The notes below the pieces were generated by a model that was given only the letters and a program-made list of their open reading frames with translations, had not been told where the DNA came from and searched no databases. Of a DNA stretch of 6,054 bases, positions 1-6,029 are shown in pieces. The DNA comes from Longimicrobium sp. (GTDB taxonomy: Bacteria; Gemmatimonadota; Gemmatimonadetes; Longimicrobiales; Longimicrobiaceae), in the NCBI GenBank assembly GCA_030446945.1, contig JAUJMI010000243.1, positions 1 to 6,054 of the forward strand, written 5' to 3'. The number at the start of each line of letters is the position of its first letter. Position 1 is the first letter of the stretch. The position numbers were made by a program, and so were the translations under genes.

Positions 1-1
1 C

Positions 2-206
2 CCATTTTGTCATCCTGAGCAAAGCGCTTCTCAAGACTCGCCCTTTGTGCGAACTTTGGCGCGGAGCGAAGGATCTACTGCGCGTGCCGAGGGGCTCGCC
101 GTTCGCGCCGGCCTCTTGCCTCGCGGGCTAGATCCTTCGGTCGCCGCAGTGCATCGGACGGGAGGCCGCATGAAGCTTAGGCGGCTCCCTCAGGATGACA
201 AGGTGG
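2..206. repeat. Interspersed repeat element with nested inverted repeats
   Basis: The two ends form an 18-bp inverted repeat: positions 2-19 against 189-206, 16 of 18 complementary, and the two mismatches are G-T wobbles. The core TTGTCATCCTGAG (7-19) pairs perfectly with 189-201. A second, perfect 11-bp inverted repeat lies inside it: CGAAGGATCTA (67-77) against TAGATCCTTCG (129-139). A tiny stem CGAG/CTCG (88-91/95-98) sits between them. From memory, repeats built from TCATCCTGAG and GAAGGATCT blocks are scattered through intergenic DNA of many bacteria, including Gemmatimonadota. No transposase or credible ORF lies inside, so it is a non-autonomous or structural repeat. The left flank is cut by the window, so target duplications cannot be judged. 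Confidence 0.75.
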
Positions 207-340
207 TTCCGGCGCAATCACGCACCAACGCACTTCCACCCGGTGCGGAGGAGACACCTTCCGCTCGCATTCTGTGTCGCCGTGACACGCCCGCGGCGCG
301 GGGTGAAACGGTAAGTGGTTGAGTGCGAATGGGTTGAGGG

Positions 341-377
341 TTTCCGACACGGGGCACGGCATCTGCCCTTGCGGAAG
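341..377 (+). repeat. Two-tier stem-loop upstream of the barrel-protein gene
   Basis: An outer stem pairs TTTCCG (341-346) with CGGAAG (372-377), including one terminal wobble. An inner stem pairs GGGCA (352-356) with TGCCC (364-368) around a 7-base loop. It ends about 48 bases before the start codon at 426. No T-run follows directly, so it is not a standard terminator. It could be a 5' leader structure or a regulator-binding dyad, or chance in GC-rich DNA. Confidence 0.3.
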
Positions 378-416
378 GTGCAAACGTGGGGCGTAGACCG
401 GCCTTTTTTCGAATCT

Positions 417-421
417 GGAGG
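417..421 (+). promoter_or_regulatory. Ribosome binding site GGAGG for the barrel-protein gene
   Basis: GGAGG lies 4 bases before ATG 426, slightly close but a full core Shine-Dalgarno match. It selects 426 over the farther upstream in-frame GTG-type start at 315, because the signal peptide begins exactly at 426. Confidence 0.7.
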
Positions 422-425
422 TACT

Positions 426-2207
426 ATGCGCACTATCCTGGCGCTCGCCCTTGCCGCGGCGCTGCTGGCCGCGATTCCCGCACGCGCACAGCAAGACACG
501 GTTCCGCAGGAGATCGCCGAGGCCCGCCTTCCGGCCGAAATCGCGGAGCGAGTCACCAACTTTTTCAACGATCCCCGCACCCTCCACTTCAACGGCCGCA
601 CCCGCATCCCGGCAGACGGGACGGTGTCCGGGCCGGTGGCGGTGCTCGACGGGCCGTTCGCCGTGGCCGGGCGCATCGACGGCGACGTGGTGGTCATCAA
701 CGGCGGCCTGGAGCTCCTTCCCGGAGCGGTCGTGGCCGGGAACGTAACCGTGGTCGGCGGCCAGATCACCGGCGGCGACAGCGCCCGCGTGCAGGGGGAG
801 ATGACCGCCTACTCCGCGCCGCTGGAATACGTGCGCGACGGCGAGCGCATCGTCCTCCAAGAGCCCGCCACCGTGGGCGACTCGACGGGCGAGGGCACCA
901 CGCTGCGCCCCCGCCGCGGCAGGACGCGCCTGGTGCTGGCCACCGAGGGGAGCTACAACCGCGTGGAGGGGCTCCCCATCACCTTCGGGCCGGTGGTGGA
1001 GACGCCGGGGCGCAACCCCTTCCGGCTCCGCGCGCGCGGCATCTTCCGCACCGAGGCGGAGGGGCCGTACGGCGCCGAGCGCTGGGGCGGCGAGGTGCAG
1101 GCGGAGCAGTTCCTGGGCGGACGGGGCCTCTTCCGCATCGGGGGCGCGGTGAGGTCGATCGTGTCGCCCATCGAGGGGTGGCAGCTCACCAACGTGGAGA
1201 ACAGCCTCTCCACCTTCGTGTTCCACCGCGACTTCCGCGACTACTACCAACGGCAGGGGTACAGCGTCTTCGCCACGGTGGGGCCCTGGCGCTCGCCCTT
1301 CTCGGCCACGCTGGAGTACCGCGCCGAGCGCCAGCTTCCGCTCGCCGCGGGCAACCCGTGGACGATCTTCAACAACAACGACCCCTGGAGGCTGCAGCCG
1401 TACGCCGCCCGCGGCGACCTCAACTCGATTCTGGCCAGCGTCAGGTGGGACGGGCGCAGCGACCCGGTCGACCCCTCCGCCGGCTGGTACTTCGAGACGG
1501 AGCTGGAGCGCGCCGTGCGCAGCACCCTTCGCCAGCCGGAGCTCGTCTCCATCCCCGTCGGCGGCGACGATCCCACCGGCACCACCGTGCGTCCCGAGCG
1601 CCACTACGGGCTGTTCACGCACGGCTTCGTGGACCTGCGGCGCTACAACCGCATCAGCCCCACGGCGCGGCTCAACCTGCGCGTGATGGCCGCCGGCGGC
1701 TTCGGCGACGAGCTCCTCCCCCCGCAGCGGCAGCACGCGCTGGGCGGCGAGGCGTCGCTCCCCGGCTTCAACCTGCTCTCGCTGGACTGCGCCGCGCGCG
1801 GCGAGGTGGTGCGCGTGCCCTCCAACCCGACCCAGAACACCGCGCCCCGTGCCTTCTTCGGCGGTTACGGCTGCGACCGGGTGGTGCTGGTGCAGGCCGA
1901 GTACCGCGGCAACGTCGACCTCCACATCAACGTCGGCCGGCCGGACAGCGAGAGCGAGGACGACGGCGTGCGCCGCGTGAGCGCGGGGTGGGACGGGACG
2001 CTGGGGTGGAGCCTCTTCGCCGATGCGGCGAGCGGGTGGGGGAAGGCCCCATGGGACGCCATGCAGCAGGATGCGGTCGACATCGGAGCCGGCATCCTCC
2101 TGGGCCGGCTGGGCGTGTACGCGGCCGTCCCGGTCTCCAGCGACGGCCGCTTCGTGCGGCCGAGCCGCGGGCCCAACATCTTCGTCCGGCTGAACTCGCG
2201 CTTTTGA
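426..2207 (+). CDS. Secreted outer-membrane beta-barrel protein, bactofilin-like segment plus BamA/TamA-like barrel
   Basis: Product of 593 residues, predicted in the outer membrane. Residues 1-21 form a signal peptide (MRTI, an Ala/Leu core, then PARA before QQD). Residues about 65-126 are short hydrophobic strands separated by Gly/Asp turns (AGRIDGDVVVINGG, AGNVTVVGGQITGG), the pattern of bactofilin-type right-handed beta-helices. From about 165 to the end, alternating aromatic strands predict a barrel. DPVDPSAGWYFETELE (346-361) resembles the strand signature of BamA/D15 proteins. LGGEASLPGF (439-448) sits where that family carries its VRGF/RGY motif, but without the usual Arg. VQAEYRG (489-495) follows. 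The chain ends in LNSRF, a C-terminal Phe as expected for BAM-inserted proteins. No POTRA domain is visible, so it is unlikely to be the essential BamA. The start is set by the RBS at 417 and by the signal peptide. Its stop overlaps the next gene, implying co-translation. Function is unknown; the barrel assignment is stronger than the family name. Confidence 0.82.
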   Translation: MRTILALALAAALLAAIPARAQQDTVPQEIAEARLPAEIAERVTNFFNDPRTLHFNGRTRIPADGTVSGPVAVLDGPFAVAGRIDGDVVVINGGLELLPGAVVAGNVTVVGGQITGGDSARVQGEMTAYSAPLEYVRDGERIVLQEPATVGDSTGEGTTLRPRRGRTRLVLATEGSYNRVEGLPITFGPVVETPGRNPFRLRARGIFRTEAEGPYGAERWGGEVQAEQFLGGRGLFRIGGAVRSIVSPIEGWQLTNVENSLSTFVFHRDFRDYYQRQGYSVFATVGPWRSPFSATLEYRAERQLPLAAGNPWTIFNNNDPWRLQPYAARGDLNSILASVRWDGRSDPVDPSAGWYFETELERAVRSTLRQPELVSIPVGGDDPTGTTVRPERHYGLFTHGFVDLRRYNRISPTARLNLRVMAAGGFGDELLPPQRQHALGGEASLPGFNLLSLDCAARGEVVRVPSNPTQNTAPRAFFGGYGCDRVVLVQAEYRGNVDLHINVGRPDSESEDDGVRRVSAGWDGTLGWSLFADAASGWGKAPWDAMQQDAVDIGAGILLGRLGVYAAVPVSSDGRFVRPSRGPNIFVRLNSRF

Positions 2208-2833
2208 CTTCGTTCCTCCGCCAGGCCTTACCCGCGCTCCTCCTGATGCTGGGGGCGCTCGTGGATCCCGCACCGCTCCGCGCTCAGCGGACGCTGGTGC
2301 TGGGCGTGGCAGGCCCGGCGCAGCAGTGGCGGCCCGTGGTGCGCGTGAACGGCGCCCTGCGCGACCGCGCCCTTCGCGACGCGCTCGCCTCCGGACTCCC
2401 CATCCGCCTGCACCTGCGCGTGGAGCTCTGGCGCAAGGACGTGCTGGACCAGCTCGAAGGCTCGCAGGAGGTGTCGCTGGCCGTGCTGCGCAGCGCCCTG
2501 GACGAGGGGTACGTGCTGGAGGATGGCCGCGTGCAGCGCACCCTCCCCTCGATGGGGGCCGTCGAGGCCGCGCTCCAGGTGGCCTTCGCCCCCACGCTGC
2601 ACCCGCGCAAGCGGGGCCGCTTCTACTACCTGGCCACGCTGGACGTGGAAACCCTCTCCCTCTCCGACCTGGACGACCTGCGCCGCTGGCTCCGGGGCGA
2701 AGCGCGCCCCGCCGTGGCGGGGGAGAAGGAGGTGCGAGGCGTGGTGCAGCGCGGGGTGCGCCGCATCTTCGTGCGCATGCTGGGGCTGCCGGCCCGGCAG
2801 TGGAGGGCGCGGAGCGGGGGGTTCGGGGTGTAG
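2204..2833 (+). CDS. Small exported protein, DUF4390-like, translationally coupled to the barrel gene
   Basis: Product of 209 residues if it starts at TTG 2204. That codon overlaps the previous stop as TTGA, with no clear Shine-Dalgarno, so coupled re-initiation is likely. This start gives a good signal peptide: MTSFLRQ, a hydrophobic run (residues 9-20), then PLRA cleaved before QRTL at about residue 27. The internal ATG at 2246 would delete the charged n-region and part of the core. The mature protein has ALASGLPIRLHLRVELWRKD (60-79), then an RGRFYYLATLDVETLSLSD stretch (137-155) and a basic helical tail (172-203). The 'short helix, G-I/L-P, then paired beta strands' pattern and the roughly 200-residue length resemble DUF4390, a family of unknown function in Gram-negative bacteria. 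This match is from memory, at moderate confidence. It is probably periplasmic, or attached peripherally through its Arg-rich tail. The adjoining barrel suggests a shared envelope role. The codon frame remains open far upstream, but that extension is a shadow of the barrel gene. Confidence 0.72.
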   Translation: MTSFLRQALPALLLMLGALVDPAPLRAQRTLVLGVAGPAQQWRPVVRVNGALRDRALRDALASGLPIRLHLRVELWRKDVLDQLEGSQEVSLAVLRSALDEGYVLEDGRVQRTLPSMGAVEAALQVAFAPTLHPRKRGRFYYLATLDVETLSLSDLDDLRRWLRGEARPAVAGEKEVRGVVQRGVRRIFVRMLGLPARQWRARSGGFGV

Positions 2834-2869
2834 CGGGCCGAAGAGCAGCTCACATGCGGCAATGGAAGA

Positions 2870-2899
2870 AACGGCGAGCCACACAGGCCCGCCGTTTTT
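2870..2899 (+). terminator. Rho-independent terminator after the barrel/DUF4390-like operon
   Basis: AACGGCG (2870-2876) pairs perfectly with CGCCGTT (2890-2896). After one A-C mismatch the stem continues as GCC/GGC (2878-2880/2886-2888) around an ACACA loop. A run of five T (2895-2899) overlaps the stem end and follows it. It lies about 37 bases after the stop at 2833, as expected for the operon end. The opposite strand has only an interrupted T-run (GTTTCTT), so bidirectional action is possible but weak. Confidence 0.85.
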
Positions 2900-2930
2900 C
2901 TGTGTGATCGCAAACCGCATGGCCAGGAAA

Positions 2931-2962
2931 CGCGGAGAGAACTTCCCGTGCTCTCCTCCGCG
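2931..2962. repeat. Intergenic inverted repeat
   Basis: CGCGGA (2931-2936) pairs with TCCGCG (2957-2962), and GAG (2937-2939) pairs with CTC (2951-2953), leaving a 3-base bulge at 2954-2956. There is no T-tract, so it is a poor terminator. It lies about 37 bases upstream of the promoter -35 at 2999 and could be a binding dyad or a remnant hairpin. Confidence 0.35.
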
Positions 2963-2998
2963 TCGCCGCGTGAGATCGCTTCTGGAGCGCGTCTCCTG

Positions 2999-3027
2999 TT
3001 GACATCCTACAGAGAACCGCCTACCTT
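2999..3027 (+). promoter_or_regulatory. Sigma-70-type promoter of the PadR/permease operon
   Basis: A perfect -35 hexamer, TTGACA (2999-3004), is followed after exactly 17 bases by TACCTT (3022-3027). That -10 matches the consensus at its first two positions and its last. Predicted transcription would start near 3033-3035, giving a leader of only about 24 bases that carries the ribosome binding site. The weak -10 suits a regulated promoter. ACCTTCT is directly repeated at 3023-3029 and 3035-3041, covering the -10 and the likely start point, where a PadR repressor could bind. Confidence 0.7.
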
Positions 3028-3043
3028 CTCCTCGACCTTCTAC

Positions 3044-3050
3044 AAGGAGA
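3044..3050 (+). promoter_or_regulatory. Ribosome binding site AAGGAGA for the PadR gene
   Basis: AAGGAGA ends 7 bases before ATG 3058. This is near-ideal sequence and spacing. It fixes the PadR start and argues against an out-of-frame ATG-like start at 3054. Confidence 0.85.
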
Positions 3051-3057
3051 CACTTGG

Positions 3058-3393
3058 ATGGCTCCGTCGCCGCAGCACGAGGTGCTCCAGGGCACGCTCG
3101 ACCTGTTGATCCTGAAGACGCTCACGCTTCAGCCGATGCACGGCTGGGGGATTTCGCAGCGTATACAGCAGCTCTCCAACGAGGTGCTTCAAGTCAATCA
3201 GGGATCGCTCTATCCCGCGCTCCACCGGCTGGAGCGAAAGGGGTGGATCGCTGCGGAGTGGGGCGCGTCGGAGAACAACCGGCGGGCGAAATTCTACCTG
3301 CTCACCCCGGTCGGCCGCGAGCAGCTCGCCACCGAGGTGGACGGATGGCGGCGCTTCACCTCCGCGGTGGACCTGATCCTGGGGACGCCATGA
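3058..3393 (+). CDS. PadR-family transcriptional regulator (short, ADOP-associated type)
   Basis: Product of 111 residues, a winged-helix DNA-binding protein that would act as a dimer in the cytoplasm, most likely as a repressor. The N-terminal LQGTLDLLILKTL (10-22) and MHGWGISQRIQ (27-37) are the typical opening helices. VNQGSLYPALHRLERKGWI (46-64) is the recognition helix and turn into the wing. RRAKFYLLTPVGREQL (75-90) is the wing strand with the canonical Y-x-L-T signature. A single helix (91-108) forms the dimerisation end. The length fits the compact PadR subfamily that accompanies acidobacterial-type duplicated permeases (ADOP). It overlaps the permease gene by ATGA, so the two are surely co-transcribed, and autorepression of the promoter at 2999 is the simplest model. 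The inducing ligand is unknown. The coding sequence looks slightly less GC-rich than the permease. Confidence 0.95.
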   Translation: MAPSPQHEVLQGTLDLLILKTLTLQPMHGWGISQRIQQLSNEVLQVNQGSLYPALHRLERKGWIAAEWGASENNRRAKFYLLTPVGREQLATEVDGWRRFTSAVDLILGTP

Positions 3394-6029
3394 TCCGCGC
3401 CCACCTGCGCTCCCTCTTCCGCCGCTCGCACGTGGAGCGCGAGCTGGACGACGAGGTGAGCTTCCACGTGGAGATGGAGACGCAGGCAAACCTGCGCCGC
3501 GGCATGTCTCCAGACGAGGCGAGGCGGCGCGCGCTGCTGGACTTCGGCGGGGTGGAGGCCCACAAGGAGGCGTGCCGCGACGAGCGGGCCGCGCGCCCGC
3601 TGCACGACCTGGGGCGGGACCTTCGCCACGCGGCGCGCGCCCTGCGCCGCAGCCCCGGCTTCACCGCCGCGGCCGTGCTCACGCTGGCGCTGGGGATCGG
3701 CGCCACCACCGCGGTGTTCAGCATCGTGGACGGCGTGCTGCTGCGCCCCCTGGTGTATCCGGACGCGGAGCGACTGCACTCACTTTTCGAGGCGCAGCCG
3801 CAGGGGCAGATACGCTCGGCATCGTACCCCACCTTCCAGGAGTGGCGACAGCGCGCGGCTCCCTTCGCGCGCCTGGGCTTCGTGCGCGGCGAGGACGTGC
3901 TGGTGCGCGGCACGGAGGGGCCGCAACGCTTCGTGGGCGCCTACATCAGCAGCGATTACTTCGGCGTGATGGGGACCCGGCCCCTGCTCGGCCGCACCCC
4001 GTCCGCCGACCGAGAGGCCGTGCTCTCGCACCGGCTGTGGGAGAAGTACTTCGCGGGGGAGCGCTCCGCTGTGGGGCGCACCATCTCCACGCGCGAGGGG
4101 CCGCTGACCGTCGTGGGGGTGATGCCGCCGGGATTCGTCGCCCCCATCTGGGCGGACATGTGGATCCCGGTGGGCGGGCTCGCGCCGGAAAAGGCCAAGC
4201 TCCTCGCCGATCCGCGCGTGCACGTGGACAGCGAGGTGGTCGCGCGGGTGGAGCCGGGGATCACGCTCGAAGCTGCGCGCACGCGCATGAACGCGCTGGC
4301 GGCCGCGATGGTGGCCGAGGGCGCGAGCGAGGCGGGATGGACGCAGGTACGCTTTTACTCGGCCCGCGAGATAGCGGTCGGGCCGGGCGTGGAGGGGCGG
4401 CTGGCGGTGCTGGGCGCCGCCGTGGCGCTGGTGCTGCTGATCGCCTGCGTCAACGTCGCCAACCTGCTGCTGGCGCAGGCCACGGCACGGCGGCGGGAGC
4501 TCGCCATCCGCACGGCGCTGGGGGCGGGGCGCGGGCGGCTCGTGCGGCAGCTGCTGGCCGAGGGCACGCTCGTGGGGCTGGCGGGGGGAGCGGTGGGCGC
4601 CGGAGCCGCCGTGCTTGCCGTCCGGCTGCTCCGCACCCGCGCCCCCGATGCACTGCCGCGCCTGGCGGAGGTCTCGGTGGATGCGCGCGTGCTCGCCTTC
4701 GCGCTGGCGGTGTCGCTGGGCACGGTGCTGCTGTTCGGGCTGGTGCCGGCGCTGCGCGGGTCGCGCGGCGACCTGGCGGGGGCGTTGCGCGGCGGCCGGG
4801 GCGGAGCGGGGCGCGGCGCCACCCGGGGGCGCTCGGCGCTGGTCGTCGTCGAGGTGGCGCTGTCGCTGATGCTGGTGGTGGGCGCGGGGCTCCTCATCCG
4901 CGGCCTGGGGCGGCTGGAGGCCACCGAGAAGGGCTTCGATCCGGGCAACGTCGTCACCCTCCGCGTCTTCCCCCCCGAGCCGCGCTACGCGGACGAGGGG
5001 GCTGCGCGCGAGCTGTACCGGCGGCTGCGTGAGGCGGCGGCGGCGGTGCCCGGCGTGCGCCACGCGGGGCTCGCCAACCACATCCCCATGACGGGCGGCA
5101 GCGCCGTCACCCGCGTGCAGACCTCCGGCCCCGCCCCCGCCGACGGGGACCTCGTCTACTATCGCTCCGTCTCGCCGGAGTACTTCGCCGCGATGCGCAG
5201 CCGCCTGCTGCGCGGCCGCTTCATGCAGGAGGCCGACCTGGCGGGTCCCGGCGGCGGCGTGGTGGTGAGCCGCTCCCTGGCGAAGGCGTTCTGGCCGGGG
5301 ACGGAGGCGGTGGGGCAGAGCGTGACCCTATCGCGCGCCGCGCAGGGGCGCCCCGGGATGGGCGACCCGATGGCCGCACGCGTGGTGGGCGTGGTGGAGG
5401 ACGAGCGCCAGTACGACCTGGTGACCGATCCGGTCCCCACCGTCTTCGTCCCCTATACCTGGGACCCGTGGACCCACGTCGTGGTGCTGGCGCGCACCGA
5501 CGGCGACCCCGCCCGCGTGGTGCCCGCCCTGCGCCGCGCCGTGCTGGCCGTGGAGCCGGAGATCCCCGTGGCCGGCACCGGACCCTGGATGGGCTTCCGC
5601 ACGCTGAACGAGATGATGGCCGGCACCCTCGAAGGCCAGCGCCTCAACGCCGTGCTCCTCGCCGTCTTCGCCGCCTCCGCGCTCCTGCTGGCCGCCGTCG
5701 GGATCTTCGGGGTGATGGCGTACGTGGTGGCGCAGCGCACCCCCGAGATCGGGGTGCGCGTGGCCCTGGGCGCCCGCCCCGGCGACGTGGTGCGGTGGGT
5801 GACGTGGCAGACGCTGCGGCTGGCGGGCGCCGGCCTGGTGCTCGGCTTCGCGGGGGCCATGGCCGCCACCCCCATCCTGCGCAGCGAGCTCTACGGCGTC
5901 AGCGTTGCCGACCCCGTCGTCCTCCTCGCGGTGCTGGTAATTTTTGCCGCCGTCGCCTTCCTGGCCGGCTATCTCCCCGCCCGCCGCGCCGCCCGCGTCC
6001 CTCCCATCACCGCCCTGCGCGCCGAATAA
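3390..6029 (+). CDS. ABC-type permease of the ADOP (duplicated orphan MacB/FtsX-like) family
   Basis: Product of 879 residues in the inner membrane. The start is ATG 3390, overlapping the PadR stop as ATGA. The N-terminal segment (1-75) carries the ADOP hallmark: LFRRSHVERELDDEVSFHVE (9-28), then GMSPDEARRRALLDFGG (38-54). TM1 is about 91-118, followed by a MacB-like periplasmic domain (about 120-330, with MGTRPLLGR and VVGVMPPGF). TM2-4 lie at about 336-358, 392-413 and 432-455. A second half follows: TM5 at about 484-505, a second periplasmic domain (510-745), and TM6-8 at about 752-782, 806-826 and 842-865. The halves are visibly duplicated: RRRELAIRTALGAGRGRLV (367-385) matches RTPEIGVRVALGARPGDVV (783-801), the cytoplasmic coupling region that contacts the ATPase in FtsX/MacB proteins. 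The length is normal for ADOP and the gene is complete. No ATP-binding domain is present in the protein or the window, so a partner would be encoded elsewhere. Substrate is unknown; related MacB systems handle antibiotics, peptides or lipoprotein-linked cargo. Confidence 0.95.
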   Translation: MIRAHLRSLFRRSHVERELDDEVSFHVEMETQANLRRGMSPDEARRRALLDFGGVEAHKEACRDERAARPLHDLGRDLRHAARALRRSPGFTAAAVLTLALGIGATTAVFSIVDGVLLRPLVYPDAERLHSLFEAQPQGQIRSASYPTFQEWRQRAAPFARLGFVRGEDVLVRGTEGPQRFVGAYISSDYFGVMGTRPLLGRTPSADREAVLSHRLWEKYFAGERSAVGRTISTREGPLTVVGVMPPGFVAPIWADMWIPVGGLAPEKAKLLADPRVHVDSEVVARVEPGITLEAARTRMNALAAAMVAEGASEAGWTQVRFYSAREIAVGPGVEGRLAVLGAAVALVLLIACVNVANLLLAQATARRRELAIRTALGAGRGRLVRQLLAEGTLVGLAGGAVGAGAAVLAVRLLRTRAPDALPRLAEVSVDARVLAFALAVSLGTVLLFGLVPALRGSRGDLAGALRGGRGGAGRGATRGRSALVVVEVALSLMLVVGAGLLIRGLGRLEATEKGFDPGNVVTLRVFPPEPRYADEGAARELYRRLREAAAAVPGVRHAGLANHIPMTGGSAVTRVQTSGPAPADGDLVYYRSVSPEYFAAMRSRLLRGRFMQEADLAGPGGGVVVSRSLAKAFWPGTEAVGQSVTLSRAAQGRPGMGDPMAARVVGVVEDERQYDLVTDPVPTVFVPYTWDPWTHVVVLARTDGDPARVVPALRRAVLAVEPEIPVAGTGPWMGFRTLNEMMAGTLEGQRLNAVLLAVFAASALLLAAVGIFGVMAYVVAQRTPEIGVRVALGARPGDVVRWVTWQTLRLAGAGLVLGFAGAMAATPILRSELYGVSVADPVVLLAVLVIFAAVAFLAGYLPARRAARVPPITALRAE

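Larger units (their letters stand above)
207..425 (+). other. Gene-free upstream region of the barrel-protein operon
   Basis: No convincing coding sequence is present; the open frames here are composition-driven shadows. The region is somewhat less GC-rich than the genes. It holds small dyads such as GTGTC/GACAC (274-278/284-288), a stem-loop at 341-377 and a T6 run at 404-409. TTG-containing -35-like hexamers (TTGAGT 319, TTGAGG 334, TTGCGG 369) occur, but none has a good -10 partner at 16-18 bp. A promoter for the gene at 426 must lie here or in the repeat, but I cannot place it. Confidence 0.5.

Noticed and set aside
47..322. Small plus-strand ORF of 91 codons crossing the repeat element
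   Set aside because: No ribosome binding site, it spans the nested inverted repeats, and its composition is random-like.
394..399. TAGACC as a -10 element for the barrel gene with TTGCGG at 369
   Set aside because: Spacing is 19 bases and both hexamers match poorly, so it is not better than chance in this sequence.
404..409. T6 run before the barrel gene as a terminator of an upstream gene
   Set aside because: No stable stem immediately precedes it, and no upstream gene is visible in the window.
315..425. Extended N-terminus of the barrel protein from the upstream in-frame start at 315
   Set aside because: The 37 extra residues would bury the signal peptide inside the chain, and GGAGG precedes ATG 426.
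386..2203. Upstream part of the frame that ends at 2833, giving an 815-residue protein
   Set aside because: Before 2204 the translation is Arg/Pro-rich out-of-frame reading of the barrel gene. Only the part from TTG 2204 has signal peptide and protein-like composition.
177..2273. A 698-codon open frame on the minus strand opposite the barrel gene
   Set aside because: Its translation is dominated by Ala, Arg, His, Gly and Pro without domain pattern. It runs antisense to a gene with a signal peptide and barrel signature. Such frames are expected in GC-rich DNA with strong third-position bias.
3027..3050. TCTCCT/AGGAGA inverted repeat that could hide the PadR ribosome binding site
   Set aside because: The 5' arm (3027-3032) lies at or just after the -10, upstream of the expected transcription start near 3033-3035, so it should be absent from the RNA.
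3780..5081. 433-codon minus-strand frame opposite the permease
   Set aside because: Low-complexity His/Arg/Gln/Pro composition and full overlap with a strongly conserved permease coding frame.
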